Below, one piece after another: positions 29,791-39,900 of a stretch of 64,000 bases of DNA (positions are counted from its first letter, which is position 1; every line of letters starts with the position of its first letter). The position numbers and the translations under genes are program-made. The notes under the pieces were generated by a model. It saw nothing but the letters and a program-made list of their open reading frames with translations. It made no database searches and was not told the origin of the DNA. This stretch comes from Mesostigma viride (Eukaryota > Streptophyta > Mesostigmatophyceae > Mesostigmatales > Mesostigmataceae): positions 872,767-936,766 of the forward strand of contig RPFO01000003.1 in assembly GCA_009746045.1 (NCBI GenBank), given 5' to 3'.

Positions 29791-32043
29791 GGCAGCGCCA
29801 CCTCCGCGGGCATGCCGTCGTGCTGTCGTGTGATCGCATCTACCACTGCCTGGATGGTGGTGGTGAGTGCAAGGTTGGTCCAGAATGCGCGGTACCTGTG
29901 GGTGAGCCCGCCCAATCCTGCATTGTCGCACGTGACTGGTGCCCCTAAGATGTCCACGATCTGGGCCCAGTCCTTCCTCACTACCTCGTGAGGGCTGTCG
30001 TCGGCCACCACGTTCTCAAAAAGATACGCTAGTGGCTGGTCCTGCAGCTGCTGCAAGAGTCCAACGACTCGAAGCAGATCCCAAAACAACCCGCTCCTAG
30101 GATCCGCAAGCCCGCGTCCTACGCCGGCCTGACTCAACCCTTGACATTCCCAGCCCGCGAGGACGAGGTCTATCCTCTTGTGCCGCCTCAAAAGGCCTCG
30201 CACATGAACCTCCCCAATGGCACGGATATCCTGAGGGCACTCCCCAAACGGATCTGTCCACGCAGACGGAGGAAACTGAGATGGATACAGGGCAGACAGC
30301 TGGGCACAGTGATGCCTATACACTGCCCGAGCGGTAGGAGACGGCTCTACGGCGATCAACGTGTGGCACGTACCGCCTGCAGCGAGAAAGCCAGCCAGCC
30401 CCCCTCCCATCCCAGCAAACAATTCTAGCAATACAACCCCTTCGGACAAGACCCGCGACTCTGCCACAACATCGGCACAGAAGTTACCTTCGGTTGTCGC
30501 GACAGCCACTTGTGACTGCGATTGCCGCGGGAGATGAGAGAGTTGTTGCTGCCGCACCGCGTTGGTGACGTGCTGACGCAAAAGGGCCTGCCGCGCTTGC
30601 GGCTGCTGTCGCGCCGCCCACGTGCTGTGCAATGAGGCCCGTCCCACCAGCGCTGTTGGGATGCACGGCCGATGCTTATCACGCACAGCCCCCCCAGCTG
30701 CCGTGACCTCCCCCATCCGTACCTCCACCACCGCGTCGTGCGAGCCAGCCTCGACCCGGTTGACCGTCGAGACACGCACTGCCCCAGTGTCCGAGCTGTA
30801 GCAGCTCACCGGGATGCTTGCTTGGCGCATGGCGTCACCGTCTCTGTCAACGATGTACACCGCGCGGCCTTCCCACATGCGTACCTCGAGCCGCATGGGA
30901 AACATGACCTCCATGCCGACCAGCACGTCATACGATGACTGCTCGGTCACAAGGGCATTCACAGGGATGCAGGCCATGTCGGATGGCCTGAGCGGGTTGA
31001 GGATGACCATTACCTGGACCGCAGTCATGGCAAAGGGTTTAGCGGCAGGGCCCTGCCAGCCCGCCACGGACACATGACTGTCCCGCAGCCCGCCATTCTC
31101 CCTGGTTAGGTTGAGCAACTGGGCCAGCCGAGCACTGATAACGAGTGGCTGGGCCCCGCTGTCCAGTTTCACGACCAATTCATGGTCAGTACTGTAGACC
31201 ACGTTGCTCAGGGGCTCCCCGTGCCCCTGCGCCTGAAACGCCATTGCTGGCTCGCCATCCGGATATGAGGTGACAGTGGGTGCCCTAGGCACTACGCACG
31301 CCCGCTGCGCGTTGTCCAAGACACCATGAGCGACATGACCCACGATTACCGAAGCCGATGCAGGGCGATGCCCGACAAATGTGGCTGTCTCAGCGTTGTG
31401 CAACCTACGGGCGTCCATTGTGTCAGCGTACCGCTGTACCTCTGACGCATGCGACCCGAGCACCTCCACGGCCCGCTGACCGAACCACTCGACCACTTGC
31501 CGGGGAGTGTATGCAGGCGTGTCCACGACCGACGGCATAGGGTATAATGGCAACAACCTGCGCCGCTGCTCTGCCCCAGCAGGATTGTCGTGTTCCAGGG
31601 TGGAGCCGGTCCGAGCGGGAGCCATGCGAAAGGACTGAGGCAGCTGCCCCACAGTCTCACTTGGCTGCCCCACCTGAAACGACGGCGGTGCACGTGCTTG
31701 CTTCCCTCGCGCGCCAACTGCGTGGATGTCCAACGCCATCACGTCGGCTGGCCGCCAGAAGTCCTCGTCCCTGTATTGAACCTGCGATCCCCCATCCTCC
31801 CTTTCACGTCCCCCCGCCTCGCCCGTCGGCTGAATGATGACCACCCCCGCGTCCACCTTCTTGTCCTCCACGTCCGCAAAGTGCACCCCCGGCGCTGGGC
31901 ACTGCCCCGCCAGATGGGTGCGGACCGTTGCCGGGTGTGACTTCTTACACGCCTTGGGACAATCACGTTTGATGTGCCCATCCTGACCGCACAGGAAGCA
32001 GCCCGATTTGCGCGCATCCGTCCTACCCGTCTGTGAGGACGTG
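29766..32043 (-). CDS. Gypsy-1 zinc knuckle, aspartic protease and cytosine-5 DNA methyltransferase
   Basis: The frame opens at about 32043. A CCHC knuckle (CFLCGQDGHIKRDC, 31959-32000) binds RNA. The protease active site is VVKLDSGAQPLVIS (about 31170), with DVLVGMEVMF as the flap/second half. From about 30440 a C5-methyltransferase core follows: motif I LLELFAGMGGGLAGF; motif IV LVLAGWECQGLSQAG, with the catalytic Cys preceded by Glu where Pro is usual; motif VI LFENV; motif VIII THRYRAFWTN. The frame stops at 29766. The recognition domain and motifs IX-X continue in other frames to about 29460, giving a DNMT of roughly 330 residues between protease and RT. It would methylate DNA; likely targets are unknown. 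Confidence 0.85.
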
Positions 32044-33692
32044 CCCCCCCAGCTCGCGTCGGCGGAGCGGCAGCGTCCTTGTTGCCGCCAGCGGCGTTAC
32101 CCTGGGTTGCATCATGCGATGAGGCGTTGCGAGACCCCCCTTGGTTCCTGCTAGCACCGTGGCCGCCTTGCGGGCGCGCTTGTCTTGTGGCAGACGACTC
32201 ACCCGACTTGGCCTTGGTCAGCGCGTCGACCTTGGCCTGCAGCTCGGCCACCACCGTGCTTACCGAGATCCGGCCTTGCGCGTGTCGTCGCATCATGGCC
32301 CTGACCTCAATGCACAGTGACCGCAATCGCCACGGCTGGCCGTTGGGCGGCGTGGGCAGCTCCATCTCCTTGGAGCCTAGCGCTTGCAGCCATTTCTGAC
32401 ACGCCAGCTTTTCGGACCAGTCCTCCACTTCGCCGGCGAACTCCATGAGGCGCTCGTAAGATTGCTCCGGGGTTTCACCCTCGGCTATCTTGAAACTGCG
32501 CCACTCACGCTCTGCCTTGATGGTCTCCACCGGGTATTCCTGGCGAAGGAGGCCCCACAGTTCCTCGGCAGGGTCGACACCATACATGATGTTGTCATAG
32601 TCGGGCTGGCCACGCCCGTCGAAGCCGAACCACACGTCCGTGTGACGCGTGTACAGCGAGACCTCTCTCCACTGCTCCACCAGCCTAGCCACTCGCCTCA
32701 GCGTAAGGCCGTGAAAGAAGAAATGCATGTTGTTCATCACAAACTCATGCATTACAGCGCCTTGCGTAGTCATGTATTGCAGATCAATCCATGACTTGTA
32801 CGCGTTGTAGGCCTGCGCCAGCGTGGCCAGATTGCCGGTTGTGGAGAACTTCTCGCGCATGTCCACCCGTGGTAGGGTGGGCATCTTCGCGCCTTCAGGT
32901 ATGAGGCGCACCCTTTGCGGGTACTGCACCCCATCGGCATCCTCCGGCGGTCGCTGAGCTGCGCGTCCCTGCGCCAGCGTGCTTGGGCGTGCTGCCTCCC
33001 GTACTCGGAAAGCCAGCGGCGTGGTTATGTCCTCCATGGGCGGAATGCGCCCGATTGGCACACTTGACCACCGTGCAGTCGACCCGCCGGTCAGCGCCCC
33101 ACCGCCTCGCCCAAACGGAATTGAGACCCCGCCTGGCAGCATGCGTCCTGGTGCACCCCTGCGTGGGTCCATCGCGCGCGCCAGCCCTGCCCCGTTCTCC
33201 TCGTGCAATCCGTCTCGCGCTTGATCGAAAGGCAGGCGCCTGGGCGCCAGCGTATACTCGCCCCGTGGCTGACCATCCGCCTCACCAAGCAAGTCGTGCT
33301 GGGTTAGCGACCCAGCCAAAACCCCCGGTTCCATCGGAGCCCTTCCCGCCGCATTACCTGAGGTTGGCGGCTGGTCCCGCTCCCTCGGCTCCGCGGCAAC
33401 ACCACTGGGGCCCGGCATCGATGCCTGCCCGTCCCATGGTGTGGACTGCAGATGACGACCCTCTACGGCCACCAATCTGTCGGTCACTTCCCGCATCTGC
33501 AGCGCCAGTTGCTGCTGCAACTGTTGCGACTGTTGCTGCATCTGCGCTTGCATCTGCGCGAACAGCGCCACCATGCATACTCAGCGGCGCTTCTTGGTCG
33601 CGACTCCCACCCACTGCGGGTACGGCGGGAGGAATCCCGCCATTCGACCCCGGAGCGGACGTGTCGGCATCTGCTCTATTTGCATCCGCCAT
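32044..33692 (-). CDS. Gypsy-1 Gag polyprotein
   Basis: The main frame runs from ATG at 33574 to a G7 run at 32044-32050. A preceding frame from ATG at 33692 (MADANRADADTSAPGSNG) may be the original N-terminus, one frame off. The protein begins with a Gln/Met-rich coiled coil (MQAQMQQQSQQLQQQ), then a Pro/Gly/Arg linker, then a capsid-like helical region (about 32880-32300: AQAYNAYKSWIDL, PAEELWGLLRQEYPVETIKA, TPEQSYERLMEFAGEVEDW). A Ser/Gly/Arg tail follows. In frame it has no knuckle; a -1 shift at the G run joins it to the knuckle and protease frame. Gag forms the virus-like particle. Confidence 0.8.
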
Positions 33693-34026
33693 GGCTCGAG
33701 TCTGGGCTCGCGTCAGTGGCATGCACCAGCTGACCGATGGGCAAAACAAGAACCAAGAAGCCTAGGTTTCGCTGAGAAGAAGCAACAACCAAAGGCTTTA
33801 TAACAGGCGTCAAGGATAACGACTCGACTAGCCTGCCAGAAAAAGACAAGAGCCAGCAAATTCTGGCTACAGGCTGTAGTTCTATTTTCTTAAAATCTGT
33901 CTCAAGACACTTCCTGTACAAACTGTCAGCCAGGCCGTTCCCTGTACTGCTGATGGTTGATAAACACTAAAGCCAACGTCTTGGCTTCGAACAGAAGGAA
34001 GCAGACTACCGGGTAGTCTCTTCGAG
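33693..34026 (-). other. Gypsy-1 5' leader
   Basis: The untranslated stretch between the 5' LTR and Gag. The bases next to the LTR (minus strand CTCGAAGAGACTACC) do not start with TGG, so no standard tRNA primer site is recognised. ACTCGAAGAGACTAC also occurs inside the LTR (15376 region), which may relate to an unusual priming mode. Confidence 0.4.
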
Positions 34027-35215
34027 TAACGAAAGGAGGGTTCTCAGCCGAGGACAAGGAACTGTCCCTCGTGCCTGATGACCACCTTAATGCTTTTGCC
34101 TCCCCTGCTATAGAACAATGTTTTCACAACACACACTTTGCACAGTCTGATGATGAAGCCGCACATGCGGAATTTATTGAGAAAGTTAATACAATTACAA
34201 CACGTTGATAGTCTCAATATCGATGCACTCCATGCTCACGAGCCCGCAGTTAGGCAGCGCTCCATGACATGCTACCGGCCTTGCTCCCAAGGAAAGGGAG
34301 AAACACAAAGGCCACTAACGAGAGACTCGAAGAGACTACACGCTACGTGAGAGTCCTCTTCGACTATGAACCAAACCATTCGTCATGCCATGCACACGCA
34401 TGACACACGCCACACTTGTCAGTCCAGCCAGGAATGCCAAAACTATCTTGCTGCCTGAACCATGCAAACAGAAACCGCATTCCAGTTGCCGTCCTGGCTT
34501 ACTACCACACATGCCAACAAAAACAGGAAGGCATCCCGACAAATCTAAATTGCTACCCTGTTGCCCATCTCATCTCCTAGAGGCTCCGGCATTTCTGTCC
34601 CTGGGAATGTCCGGCATTTAGACACGACCACCAAGGTCGAAGCATAATATCCTTCAAACAATCTGCACGCTCACACCTTGCGTGTGAGTGGCCCAGCAAA
34701 CATTGCTTCTAATCTTTCCTTTCTAGAAGAAATCCCTTTTTAGGGCTGCCAGCGATTTCGCATTCATTCCAGCGATCTGGCTCCGCACCGCAAATTGTCC
34801 TTTTCCATTTTCTGTCCAGTCCTCATAACGTTGACCCGCTATTCTACACCACAAAGACACCTGGCCTGTCAATAGCCTCGGCGCTGTTGAAGTCCAGCAG
34901 TCCAGCTCCAGCTCCAGCTCCAGCTCTAGCTTCAGCTCCAGCTCCAGCTCCAGCTGTCCACTAACTCGCGTATGATCCTCTCGACGCTGCGCACTTGTCC
35001 TGCCGTCCGCTCAAGTACGTCTGTGCTGCGCGCCCAGCCGTGCCTGGCCCGGCGCGCGCGCACGTGCACTTTCGTCCGCTCGTATGCTGTAAGTGCTAGT
35101 GTCCCCCCCCCGGTCACTAGCCTTTGTCAAAAATGCGCAGAAAACAAATTCCTTGCGCACGTCACCGGTCTTGTGCATAGTGGGCGCCCGGATGACACAG
35201 CTCGCGTCCGTGACA
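34027..35215 (-). repeat. Gypsy-1 5' LTR
   Basis: Direct copy of 15072-16260. The outer edge on the + strand ends ...CTCGCGTCCGTGACA, giving a TG start in element orientation. The element promoter should lie here; no TATA box was singled out. Confidence 0.85.
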
Positions 35216-35811
35216 GGCGTGCCTCCGGGCATGTCAATAGTGTCACATGTATGCTTCCACTTATTGTTTTAATCAAGATGCTGGTTTTTGTGGGAGCTAC
35301 GTGGGACATGAAAGTATTACAAGCCGTGACGCGAGCGCATGCTTCCTTAAAACCGCTGCTGCGCGAAAGCTAGCGCGCAGGCTGCGCTGTAGTACTGCAG
35401 ATCAGTAAACCAAACAGTAAAAAAGTCTGGTCCGCGTATAAACCAGGGCTTCTTCCTGGCAGTACGCTCTACGCTTTTTGCTCCGTGACCCCGTATCTAC
35501 TGTTCCCATCGTGTTTAGAATTTTTAGTATGTACGCTGACCTCAATATTGCTGCTCGTAGCTTACCACTTGGGGCCAACTCCGCCATACCCCCAGTATAA
35601 CTGGATGTCGCACAGATCCTGCATGTTGGCGAGGATGCACAGGGGAAAAGTGAGAACCGGCAAGGTTACATAAGTACATGCTCCTGCAGATTGCGCCTCC
35701 CATTGAATTGAATTGTAACATAACTCCGTTGGGAGAATATGTAGCACATATCCCTGAGAAGGGGCATATGGCTTTTAATACATTCTAGGCTACTTCCTGC
35801 AAGAGTGGAAT
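35216..35811. other. Spacer between the two gypsy elements
   Basis: About 600 bp without a recognised gene. It contains the inverted copy (35713-35782) of the dispersed repeat at 2288-2356 and ends at the GTAAG target duplication of Gypsy-2. Confidence 0.5.
35713..35782 (-). repeat. Dispersed repeat, inverted copy of 2288-2356
   Basis: The reverse complement reads TGTATTAAAAGCCATATGCC and so on, one mismatch from the first copy over the first 38 bases. Homology continues through ATATGTG and CGGAGTTATG. Confidence 0.6.
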
Positions 35812-35816
35812 GTAAG

Positions 35817-36381
35817 TGTTACGTCGCGTAACAATTCGTTGTAGTTACGGACGTAAATTAGGTCCTTTGCCTCGGTTGTTCCTAGGTTTACGTGTAGTTC
35901 CAACTGGGACACTATTGTCCTCGTAACAGTACTGTGGTACAGTGGGTGCTTTTGGGGCGCCGCGCCGCGTACTTTATTAGTGGTCCTTATCCTTTGGTAG
36001 AATGTAGTGGACCAGCGTGCACCTGTGCATCTGCCTGTGTATCTGTATGCGAGGGCCAGGTCGGCCCGAGCATGTTGGACCGTTGGTGACCATTTATGCA
36101 CGTTCCACCCCTCGTGTGGTCACTAGGCGTGTGTTAAATGAATTAACACATATAGGCTTGGGTCACGGCAGTGTAGTGTGTTTCCTTCCTCTATTCCTGG
36201 AATAAACGGGTTCGGGTAAATGGTTGTATGGCGTATTATAGCAACACATACGTGAATGCATTGAGATCAGCTCCGTCTCGTTCGTCTTTCGCTAGGGGTT
36301 TGAGTAGAGGAGGCCTGACCAATTTAGGTAGTATCAGGCCCAGTAGAGGTAGAGGTGGAGGTAGAAGTTTAGGACGTAACA
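35817..36381 (+). repeat. Gypsy-2 5' LTR
   Basis: 565 bp, TGTTACG...CGTAACA, with terminal inverted heptamers. Its 3' part encodes in frame the start of an Arg/Gly-rich ORF (36228-36530) that runs over the primer site into the leader. Confidence 0.93.
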
Positions 36382-36530
36382 ATGGTTCCGGAGGAACTTT
36401 CGTAGGTAGAGAACGAGACGACGGTCCTTTGTCACATACGCTTTTGCAAGAACCCTTCCGCGTCCAGGGATACGAAGTCGACACTTTCTTGACAGGTAAT
36501 GGGCGGGTCGCCGTCAAGCTGGGAGAGTAG
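36228..36530 (+). CDS. Arg/Gly-rich ORF spanning LTR end and leader of Gypsy-2
   Basis: 100 codons from ATG at 36228. Ser/Arg/Gly-rich with an RGG-like core (SRGRGGGRSLGRNN), then a more ordinary sequence (LLQEPFRVQGYEVDTFLTG). The LTR part is open in both LTR copies. It could be a small RNA-binding leader protein or a chance frame; no homology is claimed. Confidence 0.25.
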   Translation: MAYYSNTYVNALRSAPSRSSFARGLSRGGLTNLGSIRPSRGRGGGRSLGRNNGSGGTFVGRERDDGPLSHTLLQEPFRVQGYEVDTFLTGNGRVAVKLGE

Positions 36531-36642
36531 TGCTGCCCGGTTCGGGACACGATCTGCCTAGATGCTAGACCTGCTCGTAGCGGATAAACCCTTTCGTAGA
36601 TAGCTCCTTCGCCTTGTTTTCCTGCGCAAGTTTTCTTCCTGT

Positions 36643-36690
36643 CGTAGATAGAGGATAATTCTCTTCCTGTCGTAGACAGAGGATAATTGT
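36643..36690 (+). repeat. Tandem duplication in the Gypsy-2 leader
   Basis: Two copies of a 28-bp unit containing CTTCCTGTCGTAGAYAGAGG lie in direct tandem. Possibly part of a packaging or frameshift RNA structure. Confidence 0.5.
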
Positions 36691-36922
36691 TTGGTTCGGC
36701 AACAGTGAGACGAGTAGCGTCGTGGTAGACTATACCTTTTCCTTCGTGCTGCTGTTTTATTTAGACGGCCGCACCCGCAGAGGGACTGGTCGCTGATTTT
36801 AGGACGAGCGCTGGACTATTGCCGCCCTCGAGTGCTGCTTTCGGTGCTCCAGATCAACCAGATAAGTCGCCTACTCCTCCTACTGCTAGCGTGACGCCAC
36901 AAGACCCACCAGGTGCGTTACC

Positions 36923-37318
36923 ATGAGCCAGCGTCGTGTTTTTACTGCTCCTTCCCATTCGTCCAGTGACAATAGCTTAGCCAAATATTACGTAGTTATT
37001 ACCCCTCAATGGTCAGACATTTTCCTTTCTTGGTCAGATGCTAGGAAGATAGTGCAAAACCGTACATATAACGTAGTTAGGTATAAGAAATTTGTTACCT
37101 AATTTGAAGAAGCTCAGCAATTCCTGATAGACCATAGTGAATCAGATTTAGGCCTACATGTACGTTCTATTCCTCATGGTCGTCCTCCAGTAGAAGCCTT
37201 AGTTTTTGCTACTCCTCCTTCTTCTCCCCCTAAACGGGCTGCATCCTCATCTAGCTCAGATACTCCTCTCACCTTAGAGTTTGGTTCCCTATCCATTACT
37301 GTGGTTAAAAAGGATTGA
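36923..37318 (+). CDS. Gypsy-2 leader ORF with RNase H1 hybrid-binding / viroplasmin-like domain
   Basis: 132 codons from ATG at 36923 to TGA at 37318, with one internal TAA at 37100. Residues 21-65 read KYYVVITPQWSDIFLSWSDA, then VRYKKFVT, the stop, and FEEAQQFL. This matches the pattern of the N-terminal RNA:DNA hybrid-binding domain of RNase H1, also found in caulimovirus P6: a YYVV strand, SW preceding a helix, a KxF strand, and (S/E)xEEAxxFL. The C-terminal half is Ser/Pro-rich. It could bind RNA:DNA hybrids during reverse transcription or shape translation. The TAA sits between F and EEAQ and is probably a point mutation or sequencing error. The domain call rests on pattern recognition only. 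Confidence 0.55.
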
Positions 37319-37441
37319 TTTTAATTGTTTCTTTACTTAAGACATTCAAGGTTTTTCCTTTTTCCTTTATTGCTTCAATTCAGATTCCTATTCCTTTCTT
37401 AAGGCAACGTTTGTTGTTTTCTTTCCTTTACTTAATTAAAG

Positions 37442-39170
37442 ATGGATCCAGTGGGTGGAGATATGTCGCCTATACCTACCAATACTACTACTAATAATAA
37501 TAATACTACTAATAACAATAACAATACTCGTGGTAACCGACGGGACTCCTTGGAAACGGTGCACCATCTCACTCCTCAAGGTAATCTGCGTACCTCACCT
37601 CCTTCTCCTGTTGCTGGTGGTCGCCGTCGTCCCTCAATTACCCCACCTACCTTTGAACAACGTGTCAGATTTAGTGATGAACCCTCTTTTGCTATGAACC
37701 AGGCCCCTGCCCCTCCTGCAACCTTGGCTCAACCTTCAATTAGGTCCTCACTCCCTGACAATGCTTCTAGACCTCCTCCCCACCCTGTGCCTTCCATCCC
37801 TGCTTTTAACACGGGTCGTACCCTGCCCCTGTCGGCCCTTCTGGTCGCCCTAGTGCAGTTCCCTTTTATCCCCCTGCTTCTTGGTCCTACCCTGATACGG
37901 CCTACGAGGCTGCCCAGGTCCCTACCCGTGTGGCTGATTTAGAAGTTAATAGTGATTTCAGCACCATGCCCCTAGATGACAGAAACTATGATCATTTTGC
38001 CTACTCCTCCCTTCGTGAGCAATATACTGTTCCCTTCTCCTATGGGCACCATCCTGAAACGGTGGCCCCCTCCAGACCCCTATCCAAAACCTTTCCTCTT
38101 CCTTCTTTCTATCCCTCGTATGTAGCAGTGGAAGACAGTGGCCCTATGGGTAAATCTGACTGACCCTTCTAATCCCCCTAAGCCCCCTGCTCTTCCCCTC
38201 TTTGCTAACCTACCCAAGTTGGATGTTAAGTCTACCCCTCAACAGTTTTTCACTTTTATTATGTTGCTTACACAGAATACAGAGTCGTGGCAAAATCATA
38301 ATAGATGGCGTCTCTCTGATGCTGTACTAGTCCCTCACTATCTTACTACCTGTATTACTCCTGAGCTTGCTAACCTCATCCAGTGTGAGTCTTTGGCCTC
38401 TCATGCCTACCCAAACTCATTAGCAGAATTGTAATGTTTATTGATTAGAGAACCATTTAGTCCCTCCTGATGCAGATTGGCAGGATAGATTAGCCTTTGG
38501 TACCTTGCAGCAGGGTACTAAATCGTTCAAGGAGTATATGAAAGAATTTGATGCACAGATGGTACGAATTAGGGATTTGTCGGGCGCAGAAGTACGTGCT
38601 CGCTTCCTACAAGGCCTCAGTAGACCCTTATTACGTGAAGTAAAGCGCCAGTTCTCTGCCTACCGTTTTACTGATCTACCCCTCAAGCATGTGCGTCAGC
38701 ATCTATTACGAGTAGCAGATTTCTTCACCACTCCTTCTCTTCCTACCCGTTCCCGTAATATTAGCCTTACCCCTGAGGAGGAGAACTCCTATGTAGAAGA
38801 ATTAGATATTTGCGTTACTGACCTTTCAGCTCTGGATGTCTCTCATATCACATGCTATCATTGTAAGGAAGTAGGTCATCTTAAACGTGAGTGCCCCAAG
38901 TTCCTTTCGGGTGCTCCCCCTCATCCCGACGCTCGCCCTCCTCGTACCCCTCAGCGTGCTCCTATTCGTCCCACTCTGCAGGACGCATTCCCTCAGCTAC
39001 CCCTCAGTAGTAGGCTGAATGCTGTGCAGACAGGACCCCCGGGGTTCCCCTATGATAATCAGGCTCCCGCACCCTCTTTGCTCCCTCGTGACCCTCCAGC
39101 AGTGGCTTTTTCGCCAGGGTCTTCTTCGGGGTTAGTTCCTATGGATTTGGGGGGGGAGGGGGAACAGTAG
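37442..39170 (+). CDS. Gypsy-2 Gag (several frame changes)
   Basis: The ATG at 37442 opens an Asn/Thr-rich start (TNTTTNNNNTTNNNNN), then a Pro-rich region. Frames change near 37935, 38145 and 38440. The capsid-like core follows (LKLDVKSTPQQFFTFIMLL, then FGTLQQGTKSFKEYMKEFDA, RARFLQGLSRPLLREV). A CCHC zinc knuckle CYHCKEVGHLKREC lies at about 38852-38893. Gag assembles the particle and binds genomic RNA. The retrotransposon Gag order and the knuckle make the call secure despite the breaks. Confidence 0.8.
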
Positions 39171-39900
39171 GCCTGTCAGCCGGGGGTAACCTGGACAGGT
39201 CCTTAGATAGTACCCCAGATAATAATTTTTGCCTGCCTGTTTTTATAACCTCTGTAGGAGCTGAATCATCCCTACCACTACGTGTCCGTCCTCTTATGTT
39301 TTTGAATGGTGGCTTAACCGTTCCCCATACTGTTGTAGACCCCTTCTTGCATGCTGATGAACTTTTGAACGTCTCTGTGTTAGTGGATAGCGGTGCGGCT
39401 AGCTCCTTTGTGAGCGAGGCCCTAGTTAGGCGTTTAGGACTAGTCCCTATCCCTCACACCAAACCTGTCACTGTCATTATGCTGACGGTCGCACCAGTCA
39501 TTCCCCGGGTACGGTGTCCCTTCCCCTGGTCATACAAGGACGTACTGTCAACCTGACGGCCACTATAGGCCCTATCACTACCGCTGATGTATTACTAGGA
39601 TTAGATTGGCACCAGGATAATAAGATTACTATTAATTATGATACCATGGTCATTTGGTTTCCAGATAGCTCTTACTGGGTACCGGAACGTCATTATAGAT
39701 TGGAAAATTTATCCTTGGTAGATATTACTCCTCCTACACCTGTTGATCCTCCTGTAAGACCTATACCTGAAGTATTAATGTCCAATGATGAATTGCGATC
39801 TGAACTAAAGGAATATGGATATTTATTATGTATGTTCCTTCAGTTAGAAGTACAGGAGATACCTATCCTAATAATAGTGTGGATATAGATGTAAACACAG
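39171..39900 (+). CDS. Gypsy-2 aspartic protease (frameshifted)
   Basis: Two overlapping frames (39296-39556 and 39514-39888). The active site is VSVLVDSGAASSFVSEALVR (about 39378-39430). The second half reads ITTADVLLGLDWHQDNKITI, the conserved LGxDW flap region of gypsy proteases. It cleaves Gag-Pol. A frameshift near 39530 separates the two halves. Confidence 0.8.

Larger units (their letters stand above)
15072..35215 (-). mobile_element. Gypsy-1: Ty3/gypsy retrotransposon with DNA methyltransferase and PHD-finger integrase
   Basis: The boundaries are two direct 1,189-bp LTRs (15072-16260 and 34027-35215). In minus orientation the LTR runs from TGTCACGG to CCTTTCGTTA. Coding order on the minus strand is Gag, zinc knuckle, aspartic protease, cytosine-5 DNMT, RT, RNase H, [9.4-kb insertion], integrase, PHD finger. 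RT before integrase identifies the Ty3/gypsy lineage. No matching 5-bp target duplication flanks the LTRs, and a 140-bp repeat brackets the left LTR, so this end was rearranged. The copy is defective: frameshifts lie near 32047, 29780, 29598 and 17347, besides the nested insertion. Confidence 0.88.

Noticed and set aside
35790-36101. Minus-strand ORF repeated at 54291-54596
   Set aside because: Shared LTR sequence of Gypsy-2, antisense to the element; no protein features.
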